NCBI RefSeq assembly: GCF_005155025.1
Contig: NZ_CP039731.1
Coordinates: 1,054,001 to 1,118,000 of the forward strand
Length of the DNA stretch: 64,000 bases
Direction: 5' to 3'
DNA from: Aquitalea aquatilis
Lineage (GTDB): Bacteria; Pseudomonadota; Gammaproteobacteria; Burkholderiales; Chromobacteriaceae
In this document: piece after piece, positions 7,900 through 18,760 of the stretch
Position numbering within the stretch: the first letter of the stretch is position 1
Layout: each line of letters opens with the position of its first letter
Notes under the pieces: model-generated
Seen by the model: only the letters and a program-made list of their open reading frames with translations
What the model was told of the DNA's origin: nothing
Database searches by the model: none
Translations under genes and position numbers: made by a program

Positions 7900-8760
7900 T
7901 CAAGAACGGGACCGCCAGCCCAGCAGCAATACCCCGCACAGAATCAGCACCCCTCCCAGCAGCATCAGCACACCCACCGGCTCCGCCAGCAACAGGCTGC
8001 CCCACAGCACGCCGAATACCGGCACCAGATAGGTCACGCTGCTGGCGCGGGTCGCGCCCAGTTTGTCGATCAGCCAGTAGAAAATCAGATAGGCCAGGGC
8101 GGTGCTGCCCAGTGCCAGCAGCACGACCGCGCCCCATACCGTGGTCGATGGAGACTGGGCCGGCAGGGTCAGCAAAGCCAGCGGCGTCACCAGCACGGCG
8201 CCGCTGAACAGGCTACCCGTCGCCGTCACCAGCGCAGGCAGGCCGGGCAGCCAACGCTTGGCCATGTGACCGGACCAGCCATAGCAGGCCGTGGCCCCCA
8301 GCATGGCCAGCACCGGCAGCACAGTCTGTACATCGAAGGCGGCACCGCGCCCCAGCATCAACACCAGCACACCGGCCAGCCCCAGCGACAGGCCGGCTGC
8401 GCGGGGCAGCGTCATGCGCTCACCCGCCAGTGGCATGGCCCACAAGGCCGTCATCAGCGGCGTGGTGGCGTTCAGCACCGACGCCACGCCGGCCGGCAGG
8501 CTGAGGCTGGCCCAGGCAATCAGGCAAAATGGCAGCGCCGACAGAAACACCCCCACCACGGCAATGCGCTGCCAGTGTTGCCGCCACAAGGGCAGGCCTC
8601 CGCGCAGCAGCAAGATCGGCAACAACACCAGTGCAGCCAGCCCCAGCCGCAAGGCAATCAGCACGAATGGCCCCAGCGCGGGCACCGCCACCCGCATGAA
8701 CAGAAACGAAGCCCCCCACAAGGCGGCCAGCACCACCAGTCCTGCCATTTCCCGTCGCAT
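7900..8760 (-). CDS. EamA/DMT-family transporter
   Basis: 286 residues, almost entirely hydrophobic, with about ten membrane segments in two EamA repeats (for example LAALWGASFLFMRVAVPALG at the start of repeat 1). Charged loops such as WRQHWQR and KRWLPGLP separate the segments. The ATG at 8760 is preferred because GGGGAGGGTGGCG precedes it; the frame continues upstream without similarity. Family members export amino acids, metabolites or drugs; the substrate here cannot be read from sequence. It converges on envZ with only 14 bases between the stops. Confidence 0.85.
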   Translation of the reverse strand: MRREMAGLVVLAALWGASFLFMRVAVPALGPFVLIALRLGLAALVLLPILLLRGGLPLWRQHWQRIAVVGVFLSALPFCLIAWASLSLPAGVASVLNATTPLMTALWAMPLAGERMTLPRAAGLSLGLAGVLVLMLGRGAAFDVQTVLPVLAMLGATACYGWSGHMAKRWLPGLPALVTATGSLFSGAVLVTPLALLTLPAQSPSTTVWGAVVLLALGSTALAYLIFYWLIDKLGATRASSVTYLVPVFGVLWGSLLLAEPVGVLMLLGGVLILCGVLLLGWRSRS

Positions 8761-8939
8761 CGCCACCCTCCCCTTTGTCATGCCTGTCAGCATAAGCGGA
8801 CAAACATGCTGCCGCCTCCTGTTTCTTGCCATTGAATTGCTCCCTCCAATGCCGCTGCCAACTAGTTCCAGCGGAGGATGGCAAACAGGATGACGACACC
8901 ACACACTGCAAGCTGCCACTTCACCCTGTACTGAGCACC

Positions 8940-9347
8940 ATGGACATCCACGATTTCAACGCGCTGCTGGCTGCGGCCCGCCAGCAAGCTGAGCCGCAGC
9001 ATCTGCTGCTGGTATTTACCAAGGCCGTGCTGCATGACGACCACCAGCCGCAGGAAGCCGAGCGCTTCGCCCGTGGCGAGGGCGGCATCCTGCTGCCCAT
9101 CATGTGTCTGGACCGCGCCGCTGGCGCACTGGTGGACTTTGCCAGCCTGCAGGCCGAATCGGCTCGCATGGGCGAGCCGTGGCAGATCGTGTTTGTCGCC
9201 TGTCTGGACGGCAAAGCCGGCCAGCAACCACCGGCTGATGCAATCGAAGCCGCGCTGAAACGCATGATCCAGACCATCCAGACCGGTGGCGACGTGGCGC
9301 GCTACCTGGCTTTCGACACCAGCGGCGAGCCGGTACGTTTCCACTGA
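8940..9347 (+). CDS. Small conserved cytosolic protein, function unknown
   Basis: 135 residues with no signal peptide or membrane segment. The N-terminal half reads MDIHDFNALLAAARQQAEPQ, then LLLVFTKAVL and GEGGILLPIMCLDR, and it ends AFDTSGEPVRF. I recall similar betaproteobacterial proteins carrying the label 'ribonucleotide reductase subunit alpha', which the length and sequence do not justify; none of the enzyme's catalytic cysteines or its fold size is present. It is a lone gene between a divergent EamA transporter and the FMN glutamate-synthase-family gene. No function is proposed. Confidence 0.65.
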   Translation: MDIHDFNALLAAARQQAEPQHLLLVFTKAVLHDDHQPQEAERFARGEGGILLPIMCLDRAAGALVDFASLQAESARMGEPWQIVFVACLDGKAGQQPPADAIEAALKRMIQTIQTGGDVARYLAFDTSGEPVRFH

Positions 9348-9466
9348 GTTGCCGCCGCCAGGCATGGCATTGCGTCTGAGCAGCCGCTAAGCTGAAACAC
9401 CGTTGCCGGCAACCAAGCAGGTTTGCCGTGCTCCAACCTGTTTCAGCCCAGCCTGCCGGAGCCCGC

Positions 9467-11083
9467 ATGAATCTGTCCCTGCTCAGCCGTTATGCCTTTT
9501 TTGTCGCCTGCATCCTGCTTAGCCTGATCGGCCTGGCCCTGCACCGGATCGAATGGCTGTGGCCCTTCACCCTGACAGCCCTGGTACTCAGCCTGGTCGG
9601 CATACTGGACCTGCGGCAAACCCGCCATGCGGTAAGGCGCAACTACCCGGTGCTGGGCAATATCCGCTATCTGGTGGAGGCCATCCGCCCGGAAATCCGC
9701 CAATACCTGCTGGAAGCCGACGGCGAGCAGCTGCCCTTCTCGCGTGACCAGCGCTCGCTGGTTTATGCCCGAGCCAAGAACGTGGCCGCGGACAAGCCCT
9801 TTGGCACCATGCTGAATGTCTACGGCAGCGGTTTCGAATTCATCAGCCACTCCATCCGCCCTGCGCCGCGCAGCGACCCGGCCGGCTTTCGTATCACGAT
9901 TGGCGGCCCACAATGCCGCCAGCCCTACTCGGCATCGGTATTCAATATCTCGGCCATGAGCTTTGGCGCACTCAGCGCCAACGCCATCCGCGCCCTCAAT
10001 CAAGGGGCCAAACAGGGCGGCTTTTACCACGATACCGGCGAGGGCAGCATCAGCCCCTATCATCTGGAACACGGTGGCGACCTGGTATGGGAGCTGGGCA
10101 GCGGTTACTTTGGCTGCCGCGATGCGCAGGGCCATTTCGATGCGGAACGTTTTGCCAGACAGGCGCAAAACCCGCAGGTGAAGATGATCGAGATCAAGCT
10201 CAGCCAGGGGGCCAAGCCGGGCCACGGCGGCATTTTGCCCAAGCACAAGGTGACGCCGGAAATTGCCGCCACCCGTGGTGTGCCGCTGGGGCAGGACTGC
10301 GTGTCGCCATCCAGCCATAGCGCCTTTGCCACCCCGCTGGAGATGATGGCCTTCATCGCCCGCCTGCGCGAACTGTCCGGCGGCAAACCGGTGGGTTTCA
10401 AGTTCTGCTTGGGCCACCCCTGGGAATTCATGGCCATTGCCAAGGCCATGCTGGAGAGCGGCATCCTGCCGGACTTCATCGTAGTGGATGGCAAGGAAGG
10501 CGGCACCGGCGCGGCACCGCTGGAATTCACCGACCACATCGGCGTGCCGCTGCGCGAGGGCCTGCTGTTTGTGCACAACACCCTGGTGGGGCTGAACCTG
10601 CGCGACAAGATCAAGCTGGGGGCCAGCGGCAAGATCGTCAGCGCCTTCGACATTGCCAGCATGCTGGCCATCGGTGCCGACTGGGCCAATTCCGCCCGCG
10701 GCTTCATGTTTGCCGTCGGCTGCATCCAGAGCCAGAGCTGCCATACCAACCGCTGCCCCACCGGGGTGGCCACCCAGGACCCCTTGCGCCAGCGTGCGCT
10801 GGTGGTGCCGGACAAGGCCGAGCGGGTGTTCAATTTCCACCGCAACACCCTGCATGCGCTGGCCGAGATGCTGGCCGCCGGCGGCCTCACCCACCCCGAG
10901 CAACTGGCCGCCCACCATCTGGTGCGGCGGGTGAGCGATACCGAAATCCGCCTGTACTCGCAGCTGCACGTCTTCCTGCAAGCAGGAGAACTACTGGGCG
11001 AGGACATCAAGGCCGAGTTCTACGGCCGCATGTGGCGCATGGCGCAGGCGGGCAGCTTTGCCCCAGCCCCGGCCCATGCCTGA
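9467..11083 (+). CDS. FMN-binding glutamate synthase-family protein
   Basis: 538 residues. The N-terminus has two hydrophobic segments (about 1-45), so it is probably membrane-attached. The rest is the FMN/TIM-barrel domain of glutamate synthase large subunits: FNISAMSFGALSANAIRALN, GEGSISPYH, a GG-T-GAAP phosphate-binding segment (GKEGGTGAAPLEF) and the [3Fe-4S] cluster motif with Cys419, Cys425 and Cys430 in CIQSQSCHTNRCPTG. The amidotransferase and GXGXG domains of full GltB are missing, as is normal for this stand-alone family. The ATG at 9467 follows CCGGAG; a GTG at 9428 would add 13 residues. The reaction is uncertain. Confidence 0.88.
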   Translation: MNLSLLSRYAFFVACILLSLIGLALHRIEWLWPFTLTALVLSLVGILDLRQTRHAVRRNYPVLGNIRYLVEAIRPEIRQYLLEADGEQLPFSRDQRSLVYARAKNVAADKPFGTMLNVYGSGFEFISHSIRPAPRSDPAGFRITIGGPQCRQPYSASVFNISAMSFGALSANAIRALNQGAKQGGFYHDTGEGSISPYHLEHGGDLVWELGSGYFGCRDAQGHFDAERFARQAQNPQVKMIEIKLSQGAKPGHGGILPKHKVTPEIAATRGVPLGQDCVSPSSHSAFATPLEMMAFIARLRELSGGKPVGFKFCLGHPWEFMAIAKAMLESGILPDFIVVDGKEGGTGAAPLEFTDHIGVPLREGLLFVHNTLVGLNLRDKIKLGASGKIVSAFDIASMLAIGADWANSARGFMFAVGCIQSQSCHTNRCPTGVATQDPLRQRALVVPDKAERVFNFHRNTLHALAEMLAAGGLTHPEQLAAHHLVRRVSDTEIRLYSQLHVFLQAGELLGEDIKAEFYGRMWRMAQAGSFAPAPAHA

Positions 11084-11130
11084 ACACTAGGTCTGCGCGA
11101 CGGCGAGGGAGGCAAGCCTCCCTCCTGCCA

Positions 11131-12168
11131 TCAACCGGCCACACCCTCAAAGCCAGCCAGCACATTCACCGCATTCACCCCGATGTCCTCCACCGCGTAG
11201 CCACCCTCCATCACGAACAAGGTGGGCAAACCTAGCGTACCGATCAGCTGGCCCATGCGCAGATAGTCGGCGTTCTTCAATTTGAAACGCGAGATCGGGT
11301 CCTGTTCGAAGGTATCCACCCCCAGCGATACCACCAGCGCATCCGGCGCATAGGCGGCAATCCTGTTACACGCATCGGCCAGCGCCGGGCCGTAGTGCGA
11401 CCAGTCGGTGCCGTGGGCCAGCGGATAGTTGTGGTTGAAGCCCAGCCCCTGGCCCGCACCCGTTTCGTCGGCATGACCGAGGAAATAGGGATACTCCACC
11501 AGCGGGTCACCGTGCAGCGACAGGAACTGCACATCCTCGCGGGCATAGAAGATGCTCTGGGTGCCATTGCCGTGGTGATAGTCCACATCCAGGATCGCCA
11601 CCCGTCTGGCCCCCTTGTCCAGCATGGCCTGGGCGGCAATGGCGGCATTGTTCAGATAGCAATAGCCGCCCATATAGTCGGCCGCGGCATGGTGGCCCGG
11701 CGGACGGCACAGGGCGAAAGTGCTGTGGCCGGTGGCCTGCATGACATCCAGCGCAGTCAGCGCCACATTGGCCGAAGAGCGGATGGCCTGCCAGGTGCCG
11801 GCGGTGATCGGCACCCCGGCATCGAAAGAGTAATAACCCATCAGGCCGTCGATGTCCTGCGGAATGCGGTCGGTACGCAGGCCGCGCACCGGCCACACCA
11901 GCGGCAGCGCGTCATGGTTGCGGCCTTGGGCCTGCCACAAGCTCCAGGCTTGCTCCAGAAAGCGTACATAGCCGGCGTCATGCACCCGCAGCAACGGCTC
12001 CAGCCCGTGCTCGGTGGGGGCGATGATGTCGCCCAGGCCAGTCTGGCGCACGCGCTGCAACACCATGTCAGCGCGGCTGGGCATTTCGAAGCAGGGCTTG
12101 AGGGTGCCGTCGATCAGTTCGGCATTGCCGTGGTGCAGGTGGTGGTCGTCACTGTAAATCGTCAGCAT
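11131..12168 (-). CDS. Acetylpolyamine amidohydrolase (class II histone deacetylase fold)
   Basis: 345 residues. Catalytic features of the zinc deacetylase superfamily are all visible: the His pair in RPPGHHA (His159, His160), the zinc ligands Asp196 and His198 in DVDYHHGNGT and Asp285 in LGVDTFEQDP, and MEGGY near residue 319. These positions match bacterial acetylpolyamine amidohydrolases, which remove acetyl from acetylputrescine, acetylcadaverine or acetylspermidine. The gene follows potF at the 3' end of the polyamine transport operon, which supports that substrate: imported acetylated polyamines would be deacetylated before catabolism. Start at 12168; the predicted product is cytosolic. 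Confidence 0.9.
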   Translation of the reverse strand: MLTIYSDDHHLHHGNAELIDGTLKPCFEMPSRADMVLQRVRQTGLGDIIAPTEHGLEPLLRVHDAGYVRFLEQAWSLWQAQGRNHDALPLVWPVRGLRTDRIPQDIDGLMGYYSFDAGVPITAGTWQAIRSSANVALTALDVMQATGHSTFALCRPPGHHAAADYMGGYCYLNNAAIAAQAMLDKGARRVAILDVDYHHGNGTQSIFYAREDVQFLSLHGDPLVEYPYFLGHADETGAGQGLGFNHNYPLAHGTDWSHYGPALADACNRIAAYAPDALVVSLGVDTFEQDPISRFKLKNADYLRMGQLIGTLGLPTLFVMEGGYAVEDIGVNAVNVLAGFEGVAG

Positions 12169-12248
12169 GCAGGTCTCCCTGCCGCGGGCGGGGAGCCAGC
12201 GGCATTATGTCGTGGTGGTAAGGAAATGCCGGCGTCAGCCGGCGAAGC

Positions 12249-13292
12249 TTATTTCTTCAGCTTGGTCCACACCCGGTCGCGCAGGGCATTGGCCTTGGCC
12301 GAACAGTTCTTGTTGGGCACGAACAGCGCGCGCATGGCGGCCGTGGGGTTGATGGCCGGATCGGCCTTGAGGTCGGCCACAAAATAAGCCGAGCTGCCCT
12401 TGATGGCATTGTTGTAGCCGGTGAAGTTGGAGGCCTCGGCAATATTCTTAGGCTCCATCATCCAGTTGATGAACTTGAGCGCGTTGTCGCGGTTCTTCGC
12501 CCCCTTGGGGATGACCAGATTGTCGTTCCAGAAGGGGATGCCTTCTTTCGGATAGACAAACACGGCGGACTTGAGCTTCTGGCGGGTACGGTAGGCCGCG
12601 CCGTTCCACTGCTGGTGCAGGATGACTTCCTGCGCCTGCATGCGCTCGATGGTGCCGTCGGAGTTATACATGGCCAGCATGGGCTTTTGTGCTTCCAGCA
12701 GGTCCTGGATGCGCTTGGCCTGCTTGGGGTCCTCGGTACACTGATCCACTTTCAGGTAGATGGCGGCAGCCTTGTACAGCTCGGCCACGTCGTTGAGCGC
12801 CACCACCTTGCCCTTGAGCGCGGCCGGCGGGGTGAAGAAGCTCTTCCAGCTGTTGTCCAGCTTGCCGCCCGGCACGCGGCTGGCGTCATAGGTAAAGCCG
12901 GTGACACCCCACATGTATGGTGCGGAATAAGCACGCTGCGGGTCGAAATCCGGCTTGTTGAGCGGGGCTTCCACCAGCTTGAAATTGGCCATCTTGCTGG
13001 CATCGATTTTTTCCAGCAGGCCCTCTTCGATCATGATTTTCACCATGTAGTCGGACGGCACCACCACGTCGTAACCCTTGGCCCCGGCCTTGAGCTTGGC
13101 CAGCAGGGACTCGTTGGAATCGAATACATCCAGGTTCACCTTGATGCCGCTTTCCTTTTCAAAGCGCTTGAGCAAATCCTGCGGGATGTAGTCGGACCAG
13201 TTGTACAGGTTCAATTCGCCAGCGGCCATGGCCGAGGCGGATACCAGCAGGCCCGCAGCCAGGGCCAGCGAATGCAGTTTGCAGACTTTCAT
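12249..13292 (-). CDS. potF: Putrescine/spermidine periplasmic binding protein
   Basis: 347 residues, with signal peptide MKVCKLHSLALAAGLLVSAS and cleavage after AMA. The mature start GELNLYNWSDYIPQDLLKRF is the hallmark of PotF/PotD polyamine binders (the NWSDY ligand segment), followed by VVVPSDYMV and MWGVTGFTYD. ATG 13292 follows GAAGGAGAAATGCC; the longer frame upstream is not conserved. It delivers polyamines to PotG-PotH-PotI, encoded immediately upstream. Two features match PotF rather than PotD: the length, and a C-terminal ALRDRVWTKLKK tail. Specificity between putrescine, spermidine and acetylated forms is not resolved. Confidence 0.92.
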   Translation of the reverse strand: MKVCKLHSLALAAGLLVSASAMAAGELNLYNWSDYIPQDLLKRFEKESGIKVNLDVFDSNESLLAKLKAGAKGYDVVVPSDYMVKIMIEEGLLEKIDASKMANFKLVEAPLNKPDFDPQRAYSAPYMWGVTGFTYDASRVPGGKLDNSWKSFFTPPAALKGKVVALNDVAELYKAAAIYLKVDQCTEDPKQAKRIQDLLEAQKPMLAMYNSDGTIERMQAQEVILHQQWNGAAYRTRQKLKSAVFVYPKEGIPFWNDNLVIPKGAKNRDNALKFINWMMEPKNIAEASNFTGYNNAIKGSSAYFVADLKADPAINPTAAMRALFVPNKNCSAKANALRDRVWTKLKK

Positions 13293-13359
13293 GGCATTTC
13301 TCCTTCGTAGGGTGAACAAGCAGCGAAAAATGAGAGGCGGACCAGACCGCCGACCCGGT

Positions 13360-14148
13360 TCAGGATTTGCGCTGGCCCATCCAGTAGGACAGCGCGACAA
13401 AGGCAATCGACACCAGCAGCATCAGCGCCGATACCGCATTCACTTCCGGGGTGATCCCCATGCGGATCAGGCCGAAGATGTACACCGGCAGCGTGGTGGC
13501 ACCGGCACCGGCCACGAAAAAGGTGATGACGAAATCGTCCAGCGACACGATGAAGGCCAGCATGGCACCAGACAGCACGCCCGGCAGGATCAGCGGCAGG
13601 GTGACGCGGCGGAAGGTGGCAAACGGCCCGGCATACAGGTCGGCCGCGGCTTCGGCCAGCCGTGGGTCCAGCCCTTCCAGCCGCGCGCGGATGGGCAGGT
13701 AGGCAAAGGGAATGCAGAACACCGTGTGGGCAATCAGCACCGTCAGCAGCCCCAGGTCCAGCCCCAGCGCGAGAAAGAACAGCAAGGACGCCACGGCGGT
13801 GACGATTTCCGGCACCAGCAGCGGCAGGCCCAGCATGGCATTGATGAAGGCCTGACCACGAAAGCGCTTGCCGGCCATGGCCAGCGCCGCCATGGTGGCA
13901 AAGCTGGTGGCCAGCACCGTGGCCCCGCAGGCGATGATCAGCGAGTTCTTGGTCGCCCGCAGGATGTTGTCGTTGTCCATCACCTTCAGATACCAGTCGA
14001 AGGAAAAACCGGTCCACAGCGTGGCAATGCGGTTGGCGTTGAAGGACAGCACCACCAGCACCACGATGGGCAGGTAGAGATAGACAAAGGCCAGCATGGC
14101 GGTGGGTGTTACCCCGCGAAAGCGCCACAGCGTATTGGATGCTTGCAT
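13360..14148 (-). CDS. potI: Polyamine ABC transporter permease
   Basis: 262 residues, six predicted membrane segments, with the permease EAA loop LAEAAADLYAGPFATFRRVTLP (about residues 166-187) that contacts the ATPase. It starts one base after the potH stop, so the two permeases are translationally linked. Together they form the inner-membrane channel for the putrescine/spermidine importer. Sequence and order fit PotI of the PotFGHI system. Confidence 0.92.
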   Translation of the reverse strand: MQASNTLWRFRGVTPTAMLAFVYLYLPIVVLVVLSFNANRIATLWTGFSFDWYLKVMDNDNILRATKNSLIIACGATVLATSFATMAALAMAGKRFRGQAFINAMLGLPLLVPEIVTAVASLLFFLALGLDLGLLTVLIAHTVFCIPFAYLPIRARLEGLDPRLAEAAADLYAGPFATFRRVTLPLILPGVLSGAMLAFIVSLDDFVITFFVAGAGATTLPVYIFGLIRMGITPEVNAVSALMLLVSIAFVALSYWMGQRKS

Positions 14149-14149
14149 G

Positions 14150-15040
14150 TCATTCTCCCGGCGGACGCTGGAAGCGTCTGGTGTAGATCCACATCACCAG
14201 CAGTACCAGCGCCAGCAACATGAAGGACAGGGCCGCCCCGAACGGCCAATTGCGGGCAGTGCCAAACTGGTTCTGGATCAGATTGCCTATCATCAGGCTC
14301 TTGCCGCCGCCCAGTAGCTCGGGAATGAAGTAGGAACCGATGGCCGGGATGAACACCAGTAAACAGCCCGCCACGATGCCGGGCATGGCCAGCGGCAGAA
14401 TCACCCGCCTGAGGGCCAGCCAGCGGTTGGCACCCAGGTCGAATGCCGCCTCCACCAGCCGCCAGTCCATTTTTTCCAGACTGGTGTAGATGGGCAGCAC
14501 CATGAAGGGCAGGAAGGAATAAACGAAGCCGATGGCCACCGCCGTGGGGGTGTACAGCACATCCAGCGCGCCCTGACTCAAGCCCAGCCAGGACAGGCTG
14601 CTGTCGATCAGCCCGCCATTGCGCAGCAGCAGCATCCAGGCATAGGTGCGCACCAAGAGGTTGGTCCAGAAGGGAATGGAAATCAGCAGAATCAGCCGCT
14701 GGCGGGTCTTTTCCTCTTTCAGCGCGATATACAGCGCCGTGGGAAAGCCGATCAGCAGCGTCACCACGGTGGCAAAGCCGGCCAGCAGGAAGGAGCGGCC
14801 AAAGATTTGCAGGTAATCGCTATTCAGCGTGAGGCTGTCGTCCAGATCGCGCTCGTACAGAAACTGCACATAGGCATCCAGGCTCCACTCCTTCCAGCGC
14901 ACCCCGCCATAGGTGTCCGGTGCCAGCAGCGACATCCAGCCCATCAGCAGCATGGGCAGCACCATGAACAGCAGCAGGGTCAGCGTGGTGGGAGCCAGCA
15001 GCAGGCGCCGGCGGGTGCGGCGATAGGGATCAAGCGTCAT
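14150..15040 (-). CDS. potH: Polyamine ABC transporter permease
   Basis: 296 residues. A basic N-terminus ([11 protein letters not shown]) precedes the first membrane segment, followed by a periplasmic loop with [18 protein letters not shown] and five further segments. The EAA loop is [21 protein letters not shown]. The ATG at 15040 is chosen because it matches the family start (DPYRRxRR), giving an 11-base overlap with the end of potG; the frame remains open for another 122 codons inside potG, which is a shadow. It is a partner of PotI in the polyamine importer. Confidence 0.92.
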   Translation of the reverse strand: MTLDPYRRTRRRLLLAPTTLTLLLFMVLPMLLMGWMSLLAPDTYGGVRWKEWSLDAYVQFLYERDLDDSLTLNSDYLQIFGRSFLLAGFATVVTLLIGFPTALYIALKEEKTRQRLILLISIPFWTNLLVRTYAWMLLLRNGGLIDSSLSWLGLSQGALDVLYTPTAVAIGFVYSFLPFMVLPIYTSLEKMDWRLVEAAFDLGANRWLALRRVILPLAMPGIVAGCLLVFIPAIGSYFIPELLGGGKSLMIGNLIQNQFGTARNWPFGAALSFMLLALVLLVMWIYTRRFQRPPGE

Positions 15041-16115
15041 GGCCGGCCTCCTGCAGACGATGGAAAGCTCCCGGCTGAGCGGCAACCCGTACCGCATCGC
15101 CCACCCGTGCCAGGCGCGAGGCACCGCTGTCATTGGTATGGCGCACCCGGCAGGGCTGGCCATCGGCCAGTTGCACGGTATAGACGGTATCCACGCCGCG
15201 ATACACCACCTCGGCCACCACACCGGCCAGGCCGCTGCCGGTGGCCGACAGTTGCAGCCGTTCGGGCCGCACGGCCAGCGCTGCCGCGCCATCGTGTGAT
15301 TGATCCAGCACCTGACAGGACAGGCTGCCTGCTTCGCCAAACTGCAGCTGACCATCTGCCACCTGGCCTTGCAGGAAGGAGGTTTCGCCGATGAAGTCGG
15401 CGACAAAGCGATTGGCCGGCCGGTCGTAAATGTCTTCCGGGCTGCCCACCTGCTGCAACTTGCCGGCCGACATCACCGCGATGCGGTCCGACATGGTGAG
15501 CGCTTCTTCCTGGTCGTGGGTGACGAAAACAAAGGTGATGCCGGTTTCGCGTTGCAGGCGCTTGAGCTCCACCTGCATTTCCTTGCGCAGCTTCAGGTCC
15601 AGCGCCGACAGCGATTCGTCCAGCAGCAACACCCTGGGGGACGGGGCCAGCGCACGCGCCAGCGCCACCCGCTGCTGCTGGCCACCGGACAGCTGGTGCG
15701 GACGACGGCGGGCAAAGCCGGACAGCTTCACCAGCTCCAGCTTTTCCGCCACGATGGGTTTGATGTCGGCCGGCTTGAAACCGCGCATTTCCAGCCCGAA
15801 GGCGATGTTCTCCTCCACCGTGAGGTGCGGGAACAGCGCATAGCTCTGGAACACGGTATTGACCGGACGCTGGAAGGGCAGCTTGCCAGTGAGCGAGGCT
15901 CCGTACAGGCGGATATCGCCGGCACTGACATCCTCGAAGCCGGCAATCATGCGCAGCAAGGTGGTCTTGCCGCAGCCCGACGGCCCCAGCAGGGTGAAAA
16001 ATTCGTTTTCGCGGATATCCAGCGCGATATGGTCCAGCGCCAGCACGGCCTGTTCGCCTGCGCCGAAGCGCTTGCAGACATGGTCGATCTCAATCGCCAC
16101 ACGGTTGCCGGTCAT
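15030..16115 (-). CDS. potG: Polyamine ABC transporter ATP-binding protein
   Basis: 361 residues. Walker A is GPSGCGKTT (44-52), the Q-loop lies in the [12 protein letters not shown] segment, the signature is [15 protein letters not shown], and Walker B is [12 protein letters not shown] with a following H-loop [10 protein letters not shown]. The C-terminal 100 residues form a TOBE/MOP-type domain ([10 protein letters not shown] onward) usual in PotA/PotG. The ATG at 16115 follows AGGAGGACTGCC. It powers polyamine uptake with PotH, PotI and PotF. It sits 96 bases downstream of aguB in the same direction. Confidence 0.93.
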   Translation of the reverse strand: MTGNRVAIEIDHVCKRFGAGEQAVLALDHIALDIRENEFFTLLGPSGCGKTTLLRMIAGFEDVSAGDIRLYGASLTGKLPFQRPVNTVFQSYALFPHLTVEENIAFGLEMRGFKPADIKPIVAEKLELVKLSGFARRRPHQLSGGQQQRVALARALAPSPRVLLLDESLSALDLKLRKEMQVELKRLQRETGITFVFVTHDQEEALTMSDRIAVMSAGKLQQVGSPEDIYDRPANRFVADFIGETSFLQGQVADGQLQFGEAGSLSCQVLDQSHDGAAALAVRPERLQLSATGSGLAGVVAEVVYRGVDTVYTVQLADGQPCRVRHTNDSGASRLARVGDAVRVAAQPGAFHRLQEAGHDA

Positions 16116-16211
16116 GGCAGTCCTCCTGTGGAATACAGTGGATAACATGGCCACGCCCTGCCCGCTGACGGGTCATGCGCAGACACGCAATACTTCGGAA
16201 ATGAGGGAGGT

Positions 16212-17102
<891 letters not shown>

Positions 17103-17409
17103 TGGTTTCTCCTCCACTCTTGTGTAAACGGACAGGCTGCCGCCCTGGGCAATGACTGTTGGCAACAGTCACGGCGCGGGCGAATTCGGGCTGCGAAGTG
17201 GTCCGTTATTTTTTTATTCATTCTGCCAACAAGGCAGCGCAGCGAAAGATACAAAGCGGTCAACTAAGGGATAATTCCGGCCAAATCATGTGGCCAGATG
17301 GCCAACTGCCGATGCTGCAATGCGCTGCCCGGGCCGCAGATGGCTAGGGCAGGCAGGGCAAGAAAACGGGTAGACCGGCCGCGCTGGCCCGGAACAGGAC
17401 CGCAGCGGC
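17103..17409. other. Intergenic region upstream of aguB-pot
   Basis: 307 bases with no supported gene. It holds a perfect interrupted palindrome at 17153-17171 (listed separately) and an AT-rich run around 17207-17222 that could carry a promoter for the polyamine operon. Confidence 0.5.
17153..17171. promoter_or_regulatory. 19-bp palindrome upstream of aguB, candidate operator
   Basis: TGACTGTTG, one base, then CAACAGTCA: nine-base perfect arms centred 60 bases before the aguB start. An operator for a dimeric repressor or an RNA hairpin in the leader are both possible; AraC-family proteins usually bind direct repeats, so the neighbouring regulator may not be the ligand. Confidence 0.45.
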
Positions 17410-18462
17410 CTAGCGGCGCAGGTCGGACGGGCGCTTGCCGGTCCAGCGGGCAAAGGCGTGGCGAAAGCTGGCGGATTCGGCAAAACCCAGCCGTTCGGCA
17501 ATCATGCCGATGGACAGCCTGGTGTCATGCAGCAGATGCAGGGACTGTTGATGGCGGGCCTGATCCAGCAAGGCCTGAAAGGAGGTGCCCAGTGCGGCCA
17601 GCTTGCGCCGCAGGGTACGCTCCGACATGTGCAGGGTGGCGGTCAGCTCGTCCAGCCGGGCAAAGCGTACCGGGTCGGACTGGATCAGCCGCAGCACCCG
17701 TGCCACCAGGGCCGAGCCATGGCTGCTGGCCCATTGTTCCTGCTGGCGCTGGCATTGCTCCTGCGCCATGTGAAAGCTGACGGCATCGGCCAGCGGCTGT
17801 GGGCGGTCCAGCCATTTGGCCGGAAACACCAGCGCATTGTCCGCCATGTCAAACTGGCCGGCATGGCCGAAAATGGCCGGATAAAGCCCGGCGTGGGCCG
17901 GCTGGGCAAAGCTCATGTGCACCGCCTTCGGACTCCAGCGCACGCCCATGCAGTCGCCGGCGATGCTCCACATCGACGACAAGCACATCTCGGCATTGAA
18001 ACTGAGCAGGTCGGCCCGGTAGTGGTAATCATCGGCCAGCAGCCAGGCTTCCTTGCCACGTTCTTCCAGCCGCAGGGTAAAATAGCTGGCCAGCAGCAAG
18101 GGAAAACGGATGGCGGTTTCCAGTGCCACCCGTAGCGTGGGACTGACCAGCATGGTGTAGCCCAGAATGCCGTAATTGGAGGTGTGCATGGCGCGCCCCA
18201 GCCGCAGGCCCAGCGATTCGTCACAGGCCAGGCGGCGGGCATTGTCGAACACCGTCATTTCCTGGTGATGGTTGACCAGCCGTGCCGGCTCCTGCAGCCG
18301 CTCCGGTGGAATGCCGCTGCCAGCCAACAGATCGGCCGCGGCAATGCCCTGCTCGGCCAGCACATTCACCGTGGCCACGATGGCGTGCAGCGACACCGGC
18401 CGGCCGGATGGATTGTCGCTGCCGGGCAGAACAGCGCTGTCGTTGCAGGAAGACTGGGCCAA
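17410..18462 (-). CDS. AraC-family regulator of the polyamine cluster (OruR/ArgR-like)
   Basis: About 350 residues from a TTG at 18462 preceded by GAGGAAA 8 bases upstream; the frame stays open to 18687, with an in-frame ATG at 18576, so the start is uncertain. The N-terminal arabinose-binding-like domain (PF12625 type) has HQEMTVFDNARRLACDESLG and a central FPLLLASYFTLRLEE region. The C-terminus has a double helix-turn-helix: LDELTATLHMSERTLRRKLAALG and IGMIAERLGFAESASFRHAF, ending WTGKRPSDLRR. This architecture is that of ornithine/agmatine-type regulators. Its position directly upstream of aguB-pot, same strand, suggests it controls them. Confidence 0.85.
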   Translation of the reverse strand: MAQSSCNDSAVLPGSDNPSGRPVSLHAIVATVNVLAEQGIAAADLLAGSGIPPERLQEPARLVNHHQEMTVFDNARRLACDESLGLRLGRAMHTSNYGILGYTMLVSPTLRVALETAIRFPLLLASYFTLRLEERGKEAWLLADDYHYRADLLSFNAEMCLSSMWSIAGDCMGVRWSPKAVHMSFAQPAHAGLYPAIFGHAGQFDMADNALVFPAKWLDRPQPLADAVSFHMAQEQCQRQQEQWASSHGSALVARVLRLIQSDPVRFARLDELTATLHMSERTLRRKLAALGTSFQALLDQARHQQSLHLLHDTRLSIGMIAERLGFAESASFRHAFARWTGKRPSDLRR

Positions 18463-18760
18463 GCGGGGTTTCCTCGCGGTTTGCCGTGCAATGGCCTGAT
18501 CTTGCCGTCTTGGCTGCCGCCACACAAGCCAGGCAGCTGGATGGCCAATCAATTTTTGTAAATCCGCTTGTGCCATGCAGCGCCCACTGGGAACAATAGG
18601 CCTGCGCATGCAGTCCACCGTTGCCACGGCTGGCTTGATCCTGCCTGACAACAGGCTTGTTCCTGCCGGTTTACCGGCCGCCCGCAATCCTCAGGAGGCC
18701 GCTGCTGCAATGATTTTTCTCACCGCAAGATTCCGCACCTTGATAGATAACACCAAGACC

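Noticed and set aside
9443-10981. 512-residue antisense frame opposite the glutamate-synthase-family gene
   Set aside because: No ribosome site, biased composition, and exact overlap with a well conserved gene on the other strand.
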